Source of the DNA: Acidovorax sp. A1169
GTDB taxonomy: Bacteria > Pseudomonadota > Gammaproteobacteria > Burkholderiales > Burkholderiaceae_C
Assembly: GCF_030704685.1 (NCBI RefSeq)
Contig: NZ_JAUZDX010000020.1
Location: 1 to 64,000 of the forward strand
Length of the DNA stretch: 64,000 bases
Direction: 5' to 3'
Shown here piece by piece: positions 22,038 through 32,158 of this stretch (its first letter is position 1; every line of letters begins with the position of its first letter). A program made the translations under genes and the position numbers. The notes beneath the pieces were generated by a model, which did no database searches, was not told the DNA's origin, and was given only the letters and a program-made list of their open reading frames with translations.

Positions 22038-25000
22038 ATGGCAATCATGCACCGCGTATCAGGTTGGCTAGGCCGGCTCAGTGTGGGCCGCAAGCTCATG
22101 CTCATCTATCTGCTGGACCTCACGGCGGTGATCTATGTCTCCAGCATCCTGATCCACGAGAAGAACCAGGCCATCGACTTCACGCGCAAGGAGATCGTGG
22201 GCACCAGCTACGCGACCGTGGTGCGCGACGGCCTGCTCGGCCGCTTCCTGCAGCCCGGCCAGCCAGGCCTGTCGGTGGCCGACACGCTGGCGCGCCTGGA
22301 CACGGTGCGTGCCGAGCACGACGAGGCCCTGCACACCCAGGAGGCCGGCCAGCGCTTCAAGGACGCGCTGGAGCGCCTGGGCACCGATGCCGCCGCGCAG
22401 GCCGACCCGCAGGCCCTCACACGGCTGCGCAGCCAGTTGCTGCGCGATGGGCGCGAACTGCTCACCACCGTGGGCAACCAGTCCAACCTGATCCTCGACC
22501 CGGACCTGGACAGCTACTACGAGATGTCGCTGTCGGTGCTGCGCTTTCCCGAGCTGCTGCAGGCGGTCCACGACACGGTGAGCTTCCTGAACTCACCGCG
22601 CACCGCGCGCGGGCCGCAATGGTCGTCCGAGCTGCTCACGCTGGTGGGCCGGCTGGAGGCCGTCACCCTGGGCATCGAGTCGGACTACAACCAGGCCTTC
22701 ATCGCCGGCACGCCCGAACTGAGAACCGCGCTGGTGCACGACCGCGAGGCGCTCAACGCCACGCTGCTCGAATTCCAGTCGCACCTGCAGGCCGTCGCCA
22801 GCGGCGAATCGCGCCTGACCATGGCGCAGCTGACCGAGCAGGAGGCCAAGCTGTTGGGCGCCTTGCAGGCTGCCTGGGGTTCGGGCATCAACGACCTCGA
22901 TCGCCTGCTGCACCAGCGCGTGGACAGCCTGTACTCGCGCATGTGGCTGCACCTGGGCACGGCGCTGGTGCTGCTGGGCTGCATCCTGTCTTTGGTGACG
23001 CTGGTGGCGCGCCAGATCGCCAAGCCGCTGCAGCAACTGGCCCGCGTGGCCGACGAGGTGAGGAAGAGCGGCGACCACACGCTGCGCGCCCACTGGACCA
23101 GCAGCGACGAAATCGGCCGCCTGGTCACCGCCTTCAACGGCATGCTGGCCCAGCTCGACCGCGAGCGCCTGCTGCAGCAGGAGCTGGCCGCCAGCGCGCG
23201 TGCGGCCGAGGCCCAGCGCGAGCTGGTGGAGGCCTTCCCCATCCCGCTGATGGTGACCTCCATCCCCGAGCACGAGGTGCTGCACTCCAACGCGCCAGCC
23301 GGGCAGTGGCTCAACGGCCGTACCGTGGACCCCTGGGTGGCGGGGCTGGAGCCCGGCGTGCGCGCGCGCTTCTTCCAGCGCCTGGCCGACCAGGGCTCGG
23401 TGGACGAGTTCGAGGTGCGCTGGAAGGGCGGGCCCGAACCGTCGTGGGCCGTGCTGTCGGCGCGGCGCCTGGTGTTCCAGGGGCGCGACGCGGTGCTCAC
23501 GGCCTTCACGCCGATCAATGTGCTCAAGGTCATGGAGCAGCGCCTGGAGCTTTGGGCCAAGGTGTTCGAGGCCTCGTCCGAGGGCATCATCATCATGAAT
23601 GCCGACCAGCAGATCATCAGCGTGAACAAGGCCTTCTGCCGCAGCACGCACTACGACTTCTACGAGGTGATCGGCGAGGGCCTGGGGTTCCTGCAGGAGG
23701 ACACCGCAGGGCAGGAGCCGCTGTCGGCCCAGATCGCGCGCGCCATGCAGGACAAGGAGTCCTGGCAGGGCGAGGTGCGCTTTCGCCGCCGCTCGGGCGA
23801 GACCTACCCGGCCTGGCTCATGGTCTCGGCCGTGCGCGAGGGCAAGGCGGGGGCGGTGGTCAACCACATCGGCATCGCCATCGACATCACCGACCGCAAG
23901 CTCAACGAGGAGCGCATCCAGTTCCTGGCCCACCACGACGTGCTCACCGAGCTGCCCAACCGCTCGCTGTGCGTGCAGCGCCTGCAACTGGCGCTGGCGC
24001 ACGCTCAGACCTGCAACGAGCGCGTGGCCGTGCTGTTCATCGACCTGGACCGCTTCAAGGCCATCAACGACACACTGGGTCACCACATCGGCGACGGCCT
24101 GCTGCGCTCGGTGGCGCAGCGCCTCACGCAGGCCGTGCGCAGCCGCGACACCGTGAGCCGTCTGGGTGGCGACGAGTTCGTGGTCATCATGCGCGACGTG
24201 GCCGGCCCTGAGGACGTGCAGCAACTGGTCGAGAACCGGCTGATCCCGCTGATCCGCCAGCCGCACCCCGTGGAGGGCCATGAGCTCAACGTGAGCTGCA
24301 GCGTGGGCATCGCGGTCTACCCCGAGGACGGCGGCGACATCGACGAGCTCATGCGCCGCGCCGATGCGGCCATGTACGAGGCCAAGACCACCGGCCGCGA
24401 CATGGCCCTGTTCTATTCGGCCGAGACCGACCAGCGCGCGCTGGCCCGCCAGTCGATGGAGCAGCATCTGCGCCGGGCCCTGGGGCGCGGCGAGTTCAGC
24501 CTGCACTACCAGCCGCGGCTGAGCGCCCGGGGAGGGCGCCTGCAGGGCGTGGAAGCGCTGCTGCGCTGGAACAACCCGGTGTTGGGCATGGTGCCGCCCA
24601 GCGAGTTCATCCCCATCGCGGAAGAGACCGGCATGATCCGCCCCATCGGCGCCTGGGTGCTGCAGCAGGCCAGCGCGCAGTGGCTGGCCTGGCAGTCGCT
24701 GGAGTACGAGGGCCCGCTGGGCCGCGCGCCGCACCCGCTGTCGCAGGTGTCGGTCTCGGTCAACCTGTCGGCGGCACAGCTGGCCGACCCGCAGCTCGTG
24801 CCCGACATCGAGGCGCTGCTGGCCAAGAGCTGCATGCCGGCCCACCGGCTGGAGCTGGAGATCACCGAGTCGCAGCTCATGGACCATGCCAACGCGGCCG
24901 AGCGGCAACTGGCCGCGCTCAAGGCGCTGGGGGTGCAGCTGTCCATCGACGACTTCGGCACCGGCTACTCAAGCCTGGCCTACTTGAAGCGCTTCGACAT

Positions 25001-25298
25001 CGACCGGCTCAAGGTGGACAAGTCCTTCATCCACGACATGCTCACCAACCCGGCCGACATGGCCATCACCCGCGCCATCATCGCGCTGGGGCACACGCTG
25101 GGCCTGAAGATCGTCGCCGAAGGTGTGGAGGACTTGGCCACTGCCCAGGTGCTCGATGCGCTCGACTGCGAGGAGCTGCAGGGCTTTCACTTCACCCGGC
25201 CGCTGCCCGTGGCGCAATTGCAGGAGTGGGTGCTACAGCACGCCAGCCGCCCCGCGCTGGGCGATTCGCGCTTTGGCGAGCTGGTCAGCATTCCCTGA
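22038..25298 (+). CDS. Membrane GGDEF-EAL protein (diguanylate cyclase/phosphodiesterase) with HAMP and PAS
   Basis: About 1086 residues. An N-terminal membrane segment (about 17-38) is followed by a large helical periplasmic sensor, a second membrane helix (about 305-325), HAMP and PAS modules. The GGDEF domain has an intact RLGGDEFVV. The EAL domain keeps EALLRW, NLSA, ITESQL, DDFGTGYSS, KVDKSFI and AEGVE. Both activities therefore look possible, and the net direction cannot be read. Start ATG at 22038 (MAIMHRVSGW) precedes the first membrane helix; the upstream open frame is Cys/Arg-rich and not protein-like. It is transcribed alone, divergent from rpsU. Confidence 0.9.
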   Translation: MAIMHRVSGWLGRLSVGRKLMLIYLLDLTAVIYVSSILIHEKNQAIDFTRKEIVGTSYATVVRDGLLGRFLQPGQPGLSVADTLARLDTVRAEHDEALHTQEAGQRFKDALERLGTDAAAQADPQALTRLRSQLLRDGRELLTTVGNQSNLILDPDLDSYYEMSLSVLRFPELLQAVHDTVSFLNSPRTARGPQWSSELLTLVGRLEAVTLGIESDYNQAFIAGTPELRTALVHDREALNATLLEFQSHLQAVASGESRLTMAQLTEQEAKLLGALQAAWGSGINDLDRLLHQRVDSLYSRMWLHLGTALVLLGCILSLVTLVARQIAKPLQQLARVADEVRKSGDHTLRAHWTSSDEIGRLVTAFNGMLAQLDRERLLQQELAASARAAEAQRELVEAFPIPLMVTSIPEHEVLHSNAPAGQWLNGRTVDPWVAGLEPGVRARFFQRLADQGSVDEFEVRWKGGPEPSWAVLSARRLVFQGRDAVLTAFTPINVLKVMEQRLELWAKVFEASSEGIIIMNADQQIISVNKAFCRSTHYDFYEVIGEGLGFLQEDTAGQEPLSAQIARAMQDKESWQGEVRFRRRSGETYPAWLMVSAVREGKAGAVVNHIGIAIDITDRKLNEERIQFLAHHDVLTELPNRSLCVQRLQLALAHAQTCNERVAVLFIDLDRFKAINDTLGHHIGDGLLRSVAQRLTQAVRSRDTVSRLGGDEFVVIMRDVAGPEDVQQLVENRLIPLIRQPHPVEGHELNVSCSVGIAVYPEDGGDIDELMRRADAAMYEAKTTGRDMALFYSAETDQRALARQSMEQHLRRALGRGEFSLHYQPRLSARGGRLQGVEALLRWNNPVLGMVPPSEFIPIAEETGMIRPIGAWVLQQASAQWLAWQSLEYEGPLGRAPHPLSQVSVSVNLSAAQLADPQLVPDIEALLAKSCMPAHRLELEITESQLMDHANAAERQLAALKALGVQLSIDDFGTGYSSLAYLKRFDIDRLKVDKSFIHDMLTNPADMAITRAIIALGHTLGLKIVAEGVEDLATAQVLDALDCEELQGFHFTRPLPVAQLQEWVLQHASRPALGDSRFGELVSIP

Positions 25299-25369
25299 GC
25301 TGTTCACCGGGGGGGCCACTTCGTCGGCGTGCGAAGTGTTCTCGCGCTCACGCGGTGCACACTGTGGGC

Positions 25370-26101
25370 ATGAACACCAACCAGATCGCCCACATCGCCG
25401 GCCTCGTGGGCGAGCCCGCGCGCACGGCCATGCTGGTGGCGCTGATGGACGGGCGCGCGCTCACGGCGCGCGAGCTGGCCGATGCCGGCCACATCACCGC
25501 CCAGACGGCGAGCCGCCACCTTGCCTTGCTGGTCGAGGCCGGGCTGCTGCGTCTGGAACGCCAGGGTCGCCACCGCTACCACCGCCTGGCCTCGGCCGAC
25601 GTGGCGCGCGTGCTCGAAGGCCTGATGCAGCTGGCCGTGCAGCAACCCGCACCCGCCGCTCCCCGGCGCGTGGTGGTGGGCCCGCGCGATGCGGCCCTGC
25701 GCACCGCGCGCACCTGCTACGACCACATCGCCGGCCGGCTGGGCGTGGCCATCACCGAGCACCTGCTGGACGAGGGCGCCATGGCCTTCGATGGCGATGC
25801 GGGCGGCCATGTCACGGCGCAGGCGGCGCCGGTGCTGCAGCGCCTGGGCCTGGATGGAGATGCCAGCCAGGGCGCAGCTGGCAGTGGCAAGCGCCCGCAC
25901 TGCCGACCCTGCCTGGATTGGAGCGAGCGGCGCATGCATGTGGCCGGCAAGCTCGGCGCCATGATCTGCAGCCATTGCCTCTCACAGGGCTGGCTACTGC
26001 GCCGCAGCGATACCCGGGCGCTGGAGATCACGCCCGGCGGCGCCGTGGCGCTGCGCAACTGGCTAGGGCATGCGCGCTGGGGCCAGGTGGCCGATCACTG
26101 A
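25370..26101 (+). CDS. ArsR-like winged-helix regulator with Cys-rich C-terminal domain
   Basis: A 243-residue regulator. Residues about 5-90 are an ArsR-type winged helix (ALTARELADAGHITAQTASR, then HLALLVEAGLL). The C-terminal half contains a CPxC-like cluster PHCRPCLDWSERRMHVAGKL followed by MICSHC, suggesting metal or thiol chemistry. Similar long ArsR proteins with a DWSERR motif exist in many proteobacteria, but their ligand is not generally known. The start at 25370 gives the family N-terminus. Its 3' end overlaps the convergent flavoprotein gene by 7 bp. Confidence 0.82.
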   Translation: MNTNQIAHIAGLVGEPARTAMLVALMDGRALTARELADAGHITAQTASRHLALLVEAGLLRLERQGRHRYHRLASADVARVLEGLMQLAVQQPAPAAPRRVVVGPRDAALRTARTCYDHIAGRLGVAITEHLLDEGAMAFDGDAGGHVTAQAAPVLQRLGLDGDASQGAAGSGKRPHCRPCLDWSERRMHVAGKLGAMICSHCLSQGWLLRRSDTRALEITPGGAVALRNWLGHARWGQVADH

Positions 26102-27339
26102 GCTGTGCTGGCGGGCAGCGCTCCAGCACAGGCATGGGCACTGGCCCAGGCCCACTGGAAGTTGTAGCCGCCCAGCCAGCCGGTCACGTCCACCACCTCG
26201 CCGATGAAGTACAGGCCGGGCTGGGTCTTGCATTCCATGGTCTGCTGCGAGAGCACCCGCGTGTCCACGCCGCCCAGCGTCACCTCGGCCTTCTTGTAGC
26301 CCTCGGTGCCCGTGGGGGTGAGCTCCCAGCGCGCCAACTGCTCGGCCAGGCGCGCCAATGCCTTGTCCGAGGCTTCGGCGACGGGGCGCTGCCAGTCCGC
26401 CTCGCGCTGGGCCCAGGCGTCGGCCAGGCGGCTCGGCACCAGGCTGGCCAGCTCATTGGCGATGAGCTTGCGCGAGCGCAGCTTGGCCTGCGCCAGCGCG
26501 GCCTGCAGGTCCACCGTGGGCGCGAGGTTGATGGCCAGGGGCGCACCCTCCTGCCAGTAGCTCGATATCTGCAGCACCGCCGGGCCCGACAGGCCCCGGT
26601 GCGTGAACAGCAGGTCTTCGTCGAACACCATGCGTGCCTTCTTGGCCCCGGTACTGATCTGCACCGGCAGCGCCAGGCCCGAGAGCTGCGCATAGGGCGC
26701 CCAGGCTGCCCCGTCGAAGGTCATGGGCACCAAGCCTGGGCGCTGTTCGATGAGGGGAATGTCGAACTGCCGGGCCAGCCGGTAGCCGAAGTCGGTGGCA
26801 CCGATCTTGGGGATCGACAGGCCGCCGGTGGCCACCACCAGGCTGCGTGCCTGCACCGGGCCGCGGTCGGTGTCCACCAGGTAGCTGCCGCCCTGGCCGT
26901 CGGTGCCGGTCTGGAAATCGATCTTCTTCACACCGCAGGGCTGCCAGTGCGTCACGCCGCCTGCGGCGCACTCGGCCAGCAGCATGGCGATGAGGTCCTC
27001 GGCCGAGCGGTCGGCAAACAGCTGGCCCTTGTGCTTTTCGTGGTGGGGAATGCCGTGCTTTTGCACCAGCGCGATGAAGTCCTGCGGCGTGTAGCGCGAC
27101 AGCGCCGAGCGGCAGAACTGCGGGTTCTGCCCCACGAAGTGCTTGTGCGGCGCAGCCGGGTCCAGGTCGCGGTTGGTGAAGTTGCAGCGCCCGCCGCCCG
27201 AGATGCGGATCTTTTCGGCCACCTTCTCGGCATGGTCGATGAGCAGGACCTTCAGGCCCCGTTGGCCCGCCTGGCCGGCGCAGAACAGGCCGGCTGCGCC
27301 GGCGCCGATGATGATGGCGTCAAAGAAAGGGATGGTCAT
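26095..27339 (-). CDS. NAD(P)/FAD-dependent oxidoreductase (HI0933/BaiN family)
   Basis: A 414-residue flavoprotein. FAD is bound by AIIIGAGAAGLFCAGQAGQR, followed by the family motif ISGGGRCNFTNRD. The C-terminal GEVVDVTGWLGGYNFQWAWA closes the FAD site and is diagnostic for the HI0933/YhiN family. The physiological substrate is unsettled (BaiN members act in bile acid dehydroxylation; others reduce unknown substrates). I set the start at ATG 27339, since residues upstream are unrelated. Convergent with the ArsR-like gene. Confidence 0.88.
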   Translation of the reverse strand: MTIPFFDAIIIGAGAAGLFCAGQAGQRGLKVLLIDHAEKVAEKIRISGGGRCNFTNRDLDPAAPHKHFVGQNPQFCRSALSRYTPQDFIALVQKHGIPHHEKHKGQLFADRSAEDLIAMLLAECAAGGVTHWQPCGVKKIDFQTGTDGQGGSYLVDTDRGPVQARSLVVATGGLSIPKIGATDFGYRLARQFDIPLIEQRPGLVPMTFDGAAWAPYAQLSGLALPVQISTGAKKARMVFDEDLLFTHRGLSGPAVLQISSYWQEGAPLAINLAPTVDLQAALAQAKLRSRKLIANELASLVPSRLADAWAQREADWQRPVAEASDKALARLAEQLARWELTPTGTEGYKKAEVTLGGVDTRVLSQQTMECKTQPGLYFIGEVVDVTGWLGGYNFQWAWASAHACAGALPASTAQ

Positions 27340-27396
27340 GGATGCCGCGGATTGTAGGGGGACTAACATGTGCGATCCATCCTGCAAGGACTGCTC

Positions 27397-27876
27397 ATGA
27401 CCATCATCCGCTACGCCGCCTGCACCCTGGCGCTGGGCTTTCTGGCCCCGGCCTGGGCCATCAACAAGTGCACGGATGCAGATGGCAAGGTGTCCTTCCA
27501 GGACGCATCCTGCCCGGGCCAGGGCGAGAAGATCGAGGTGCGCCCGGCCCTGGAGGGTGCCACGCCGATCCCGTCCCCGCCCTCCACCTCCAGGGAGGGG
27601 GCGTTCGGTCCCACCTGGCAGCGCAAGAACCACCTTCAGAACCAGGGCGTTCCCCAGGCACGCATGGCCCTGGAGCGCAACCAGAAGGAATGTGCAGCGC
27701 AACCCCTGGAGGCCGCGGCCAGCGCGGGTCCGCTGCGCAGCACCTTGGCATCGGGCACCCAGTTCGCGCAGGAGCGGGCGGCCGCAGCCGGCCAGGGCAA
27801 AGCCGCGTGCGAGGCCCGCAGCGAGGAGCTGCGCAAGCAACTGAAAACGCTGGAAGAAGAGCTTGGCGCCCCGTAG
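27397..27876 (+). CDS. DUF4124-domain secreted protein
   Basis: A 159-residue envelope protein. It has a signal peptide (TIIRYAACTLALGFLAPAWA) and then the DUF4124 core INKCTDADGKVSFQDASCPG, with two cysteines likely to form a disulfide. The rest is low-complexity and ends in a coiled-coil-like Glu/Lys segment. Function is unknown. The ATG at 27397 is preceded by AAGGA; an in-frame ATG at 27370 would place unrelated residues before the signal peptide. Monocistronic. Confidence 0.8.
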   Translation: MTIIRYAACTLALGFLAPAWAINKCTDADGKVSFQDASCPGQGEKIEVRPALEGATPIPSPPSTSREGAFGPTWQRKNHLQNQGVPQARMALERNQKECAAQPLEAAASAGPLRSTLASGTQFAQERAAAAGQGKAACEARSEELRKQLKTLEEELGAP

Positions 27877-27986
27877 TCCTGCGTCTGAGCGACCGTGGCG
27901 TGCTCCTGGAACACCTGTCCGGACCTCTGTCGCAAGCGAGCTTTCAAGCGTGGCCGTGCAAAAAGAAGCCAGGGCGCGCAGCTGCG

Positions 27987-30440
27987 TCAGAACTCCGTGC
28001 TGACCGAGAACAGCGCGGTACGTGGCGTGCTGCGCGTCAGGAAGCCGGTACGCACCGCGAGCCAATGGGATGAGTCCGCCACGTTTTCCACGGTCAGGCG
28101 GAACACCGTGGGACGCCCGGCAAGGCGGGTGCTGTAGCGCAGGCCCAGGTCGTAGCTGTCAAAGCCCGAGATGCTCTGCGCGTTGTTGGCGCTGGCGATC
28201 TGGCTCGACACCTTGGTGAGGCGGCCGGTCGCGGTGAGGCCCGGCAGGGCGGCGATGTCCCATTCGCCCTGCACCACCAGCGTGTGGTCGGGGATGCCGA
28301 TGGCCTTCTTGCCGTCGTTGGCGCCGTTCAGGGTTTTCGACTGCACGGCATCGGACAGCGCCAGGCCGGCGTTCAGGCGCAGGTTCCTGGCCACCTCGCC
28401 GTAGAGCGACAGCTCCAGGCCGCGGTTGCGCTGCTCGCCATCGACCACGAGGAAGTTCGCCCCGTTGACGAAGGACACCGGCTGGCGGATCTGGAACAGG
28501 GACGCGCTGGCACCGAAGGAGCCGCCGTCGTACTTCACGCCGGCTTCGATCTGCTTGCCCTTGAACGGGGGGAACACCTTGCCCGCATTGGCGGTGCTGC
28601 CGCCCGCCACGGGCCCTTGCGACAGGCCTTCGGCATAGTTGGCATACACCGAGAAGGTCGGCGCCAGCTTGTAGCTGGCGGCCAGCGACGGGGCGGTGGC
28701 CGTCTGTTCGTAGCGGCGCTGCTCCACGCCGCCCGCGAATTCACCGATGTCCAGCTTCTGGTAGCGCACGCCGGCGATCAGGTGCAGGCGGTCGTCCAGC
28801 AGGTGCATGGAGTCCACCACGGCCAGGCTGTCGGAGGCGGTGTCCTGAAAGCGCGCCAGGCGGCCGCCGGTGGGCAATGCGGGCTGGGCGATGAAGACCG
28901 GGTTGTAGAGGTTGCTGGTGAAGGCGCTGCCCATGGTCTGGCTCAGACTGGAGCCGTCCCCCGTGAATCGCGAATAGCCGACCACCACCCGGTGCTTGAC
29001 CGGGCCGGTGGCAAAGCGCACGCGCCAGCCCAGCTCGCCCGAACGCAGGGCCGAGTTGGTCTGGAAGATGCTGGGCTGGGCGGTGAAGTTGCCGCTGGCC
29101 GTGGTGATGCGGGTGCTGCCCGCGTTGACGTTCGACTCCTCGTAGTCCACGCCGCCGAGCACGCCGAACACGGTGGAGTCGGGCGTGATGTCGTACTCCA
29201 CCCGCGAGACCACCGAAGAGCTCTTGGTGTCGCTGCGGTCCCAGGGCTGGCTGATGGCCTGCGCCGTCGATGGCGGGGCGGGCAGTGCAAAGCCTTCGTT
29301 GAAGCGGTGGAACTGGGGAAACCCGTCGAACTGGCGCTGGTTCTGTGCCATGTCCAGGCTGGCGCGCAGCTTCTCGCCCGCGAAATCCAGCGCGGCCGAC
29401 AGGTGGTCGATGCCCACCTTTTCATTCGGCACGCCGGTGGAGCCGCCGCCGCGCGTGGCGGCGTTGACGCGCACACCCCACTGGTTGTCGGTGCCGAAGC
29501 GGCGCCCCGCGTCCAGGTGCGCGCCGGCCTGGCCGTGGGATGAGGCGGACAGGGTCAGCCGGGTCAGCGGCACATCGGTGCCGCGCTTGGGCACGAGGTT
29601 GATGGTGCCGCCCGTGGTGGTGCTGTTCGGGCCGATGCCGTTGAGCAGCGCGCTCGGGCCCTTGAGCACTTCGATGCGCTCGAACTGCTCCACCGCGATG
29701 CGCCGCGTGTCCACCACCGCGAAGGTCTCGTTGAACGAGATGTCCTGGCTCAGCATGGGCAGGCCACGCAGGAAGAACACGTCCACAGCGTTGCTCTCGG
29801 AGTTGGTGGTCCGCACGGCCGGGTCCGCGGCCAGCACGTCGATCAGCCGCCGGGCCTGCGCGTCGCGCGCGGCCTGCTCGGTGTAGCCGCTGATGGCAAA
29901 GGGCGCATCGAGCAGGGCAGTGTTGCCCAGGGCTCCCAGGCGTGCGCCCTTGGCGATCTGCCCGCCCGCAAAGGGCTGGTACAGCTGGTTGGGGTCGCGC
30001 GAGCCCTCGACCGTCACGGCCGCCAGGCTGCGCTCCGCCGTGCCAGAGGCGGCGACTGGTGCTGCAGCGGGGGCTGCAGTGGGCGTGGGGGCCGCAGGGC
30101 GCACGGTCAGCGTGTCGTTGCCCAGGCGCACCAGCGCCAGGCCCGAGCCTGCGAGCGCACGCTGCACCGCGTCTTCCACCGCAAAGCTGCCGCGCACGGC
30201 GGGGGCGGTCTTGCCGCGCAGCAACGCGGGGTCGGCGGTGAGGATCTTTCCGCCCTGGCGGGCCATGCGGGCCAGGGTGTCGTCCAGGGGGCCGGCGGGC
30301 AGGTCCCAGTTCTGTACGGCACCGGCCTGGGCCACCAGCGTGTCGCCGAGGGCGTGAAGGGTTTGCGCAAAACTGGCGCTTCCGAGGGCGGCGGTCAAGG
30401 CCGCCACGAGCAGGCGGGGGCGAAAGGAGGGGCTGGACAT
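27987..30440 (-). CDS. TonB-dependent siderophore receptor with STN signalling domain
   Basis: An 817-residue outer-membrane transducer. After a signal peptide ending near SFAQ comes the STN (secretin/TonB short) domain (about 45-115, GPLDDTLARMARQGGKILTA). A plug domain carries GLPMLSQDISFNE and TTGGTINLVPKRG. A 22-strand barrel ends in an aromatic residue (VSTEF). STN domains of FecA/FpvA-type receptors signal through FecR to the ECF sigma, and those genes lie immediately upstream. It is the last gene of the set. The ferric ligand is not predictable. Confidence 0.9.
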   Translation of the reverse strand: MSSPSFRPRLLVAALTAALGSASFAQTLHALGDTLVAQAGAVQNWDLPAGPLDDTLARMARQGGKILTADPALLRGKTAPAVRGSFAVEDAVQRALAGSGLALVRLGNDTLTVRPAAPTPTAAPAAAPVAASGTAERSLAAVTVEGSRDPNQLYQPFAGGQIAKGARLGALGNTALLDAPFAISGYTEQAARDAQARRLIDVLAADPAVRTTNSESNAVDVFFLRGLPMLSQDISFNETFAVVDTRRIAVEQFERIEVLKGPSALLNGIGPNSTTTGGTINLVPKRGTDVPLTRLTLSASSHGQAGAHLDAGRRFGTDNQWGVRVNAATRGGGSTGVPNEKVGIDHLSAALDFAGEKLRASLDMAQNQRQFDGFPQFHRFNEGFALPAPPSTAQAISQPWDRSDTKSSSVVSRVEYDITPDSTVFGVLGGVDYEESNVNAGSTRITTASGNFTAQPSIFQTNSALRSGELGWRVRFATGPVKHRVVVGYSRFTGDGSSLSQTMGSAFTSNLYNPVFIAQPALPTGGRLARFQDTASDSLAVVDSMHLLDDRLHLIAGVRYQKLDIGEFAGGVEQRRYEQTATAPSLAASYKLAPTFSVYANYAEGLSQGPVAGGSTANAGKVFPPFKGKQIEAGVKYDGGSFGASASLFQIRQPVSFVNGANFLVVDGEQRNRGLELSLYGEVARNLRLNAGLALSDAVQSKTLNGANDGKKAIGIPDHTLVVQGEWDIAALPGLTATGRLTKVSSQIASANNAQSISGFDSYDLGLRYSTRLAGRPTVFRLTVENVADSSHWLAVRTGFLTRSTPRTALFSVSTEF

Positions 30441-30551
30441 GGGATAGTGTTCCTGTACTGAACGTTGGACAAGGGCTTCTGTCTGCTTGTCGAACGAACC
30501 CCGCAAAACCCCTCACGCGGTGCGAAATAATTTGCGGCAGGCGGCTTCGGG

Positions 30552-31571
30552 TTACTGCGCGTCGATCAAGGTCAGCATCGGCCCGTAGTGGGTGACGGTG
30601 ATGGGCTGGGTGTCCACCAGGGCCTGCAAGGCCTGACCGGTGTCGTTCAGGCGGAAAACGCCAAAGACCCGGAGCCGGGCCGCTGCCGGGCTGATGCGTA
30701 CCAACCCCTTGCGCCAGGCGCCCAGTGCGGCGACCACATCGCCCAGCGGTTCATCGCGCACATCCAGCACGCCTTCGGTCCAGCTGGCGTGGTGCGCCAT
30801 GCGCTGCTGCGCCATCTCGATGCGCTGGCCATCCATCCAGGCCGCCTGGCCTTCGCGCAGGACGCGTTGCACGCCATCGCCGGTCTGCAGGGCCACGCTG
30901 TGCTCCAGCACCACCACCAGGCTGCGATCCGCTTCCTGGCGCACGAGGTAGCGGGTGCCCATGGCATGGGCGGTGCCATGCCGGGTCTGAACGATGAAGG
31001 GGCGCGCAGGCAGGCCCGATGGCCCATCGGCCAGGGCATCGCGGGCCACCTGCACCAGCAACTCGCCTGCGCGCAGCATTACCAGGCGCTGCCCGTGGTC
31101 AAAGCGCAGGTCGGCCGCGCTGCGGGCGTTCAGGTTCAGCCCGCTGCCGTCGGGCAGCAGGGTGTGGCGCGTCTCGGCGGTGCCGGTGTGCAGGTCGGCC
31201 AGCAGCTCGCCCAGCGGCTGGCTGCGGTGGGCGAGGTACCCGGCGCCCACGCTGGCGAGCAGCATCAGGGCCGATCCGCCCACAATGCCCCTGCGCTGGC
31301 GCGAGACCGGCGCTGCCGCTGCGGTCAGGCTGCGGCGGACGGCCGGCAACTGGCCCGGGTGGCTTTGGTCGATGCGGTGGATCTGCCCCAGGGGCTCTGC
31401 GAGCACGCCCTGCACAAGTTGCCATGCGGCCTGGTGGCGCGCATCGGCCGACAGCCAGCGCGCAAAATCTGCGTGCTCGCCTGCGCTGGCGCGGCCGGAG
31501 GTCAGCCGAACCTGCCAGTCCACGGCGGCGGCGAGTGCGTCCTGCGCCGGCCCGGAAGGGGCGCTGCTCAT
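30552..31571 (-). CDS. FecR-family anti-sigma / sigma regulator
   Basis: A 339-residue single-pass inner-membrane protein. The cytoplasmic DUF4880-like N-terminus (AAAVDWQVRLTSG, FARWLSADARHQAAW) binds the sigma factor. One membrane helix (about 95-115, IVGGSALMLLASVGAGYLA) leads to a periplasmic FecR domain with TRHTLLPDGSGLNLNARS. It should relay ligand occupancy from the STN domain of the receptor encoded 111 bp downstream. The start overlaps the stop of the sigma gene (ATGA), the typical fecIR arrangement. Confidence 0.9.
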   Translation of the reverse strand: MSSAPSGPAQDALAAAVDWQVRLTSGRASAGEHADFARWLSADARHQAAWQLVQGVLAEPLGQIHRIDQSHPGQLPAVRRSLTAAAAPVSRQRRGIVGGSALMLLASVGAGYLAHRSQPLGELLADLHTGTAETRHTLLPDGSGLNLNARSAADLRFDHGQRLVMLRAGELLVQVARDALADGPSGLPARPFIVQTRHGTAHAMGTRYLVRQEADRSLVVVLEHSVALQTGDGVQRVLREGQAAWMDGQRIEMAQQRMAHHASWTEGVLDVRDEPLGDVVAALGAWRKGLVRISPAAARLRVFGVFRLNDTGQALQALVDTQPITVTHYGPMLTLIDAQ

Positions 31572-32110
31572 GGGTGGCCCACGCCGGTATCCTGCCTGCA
31601 GCAGTGCAGGTAGGCCTGCTTCATGTAGCGCTCCACACTGGCCACCGAGATCCCCATCTCGCAGGCGATCTGCACATGCGTCAGCCCATCGAGCCGGTGC
31701 AGCAAAAAGGCCTGCTTGACCTTGGCAGGCAGGCCGTTCAGGCGCTGGTCGATGGCCTGCAGCGCCTCGTGCAGCACGGCCATAACCTCTGGCGACGGTG
31801 CCGTGGCCTGCGGCGACTCGGCCAGTGCCTGCAGGTAGGCCTGCTCCAGCTCGCGCCGGCGCCAGTGGCTGAACAGCACCCGCTTGGCCAGCGTGGTCAG
31901 AAAGGCGCGGGGCTCGGCCACCTGCTCGATCTCCCGCGCGGCGAGCACGCGCACGAAGGTGTCCTGCGCCAGATCGGCGGCACCGTGGGGGCACCCCATC
32001 TTGCGCTGCAGCCAGACCACCAGCCACTCATGGTGGCTGGCATACCAGCGGCCTGCCGGATGGGATGGCGCGGCATGCGCCGAACCGTGCGTGGAATGCG
32101 GGGTGGTCAC
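31568..32110 (-). CDS. FecI-type ECF RNA polymerase sigma factor
   Basis: A 180-residue ECF sigma factor of the iron-starvation group. Region 2 includes DLAQDTFVRVLAARE, and region 4 reads LTHVQIACEMGISVASVERY with MKQAYLHC. It is co-translated with FecR (4-bp overlap) and follows the first TonB receptor gene by 48 bp. It should direct transcription of the STN-receptor gene, and perhaps its own operon, when iron is scarce and ligand is present. Confidence 0.9.
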   Translation of the reverse strand: MTTPHSTHGSAHAAPSHPAGRWYASHHEWLVVWLQRKMGCPHGAADLAQDTFVRVLAAREIEQVAEPRAFLTTLAKRVLFSHWRRRELEQAYLQALAESPQATAPSPEVMAVLHEALQAIDQRLNGLPAKVKQAFLLHRLDGLTHVQIACEMGISVASVERYMKQAYLHCCRQDTGVGHP

Positions 32111-32158
32111 GGTGGTGGCAGCACCGAGGCGCGCAAGCGCCTCAGGCGCATGGTCCGA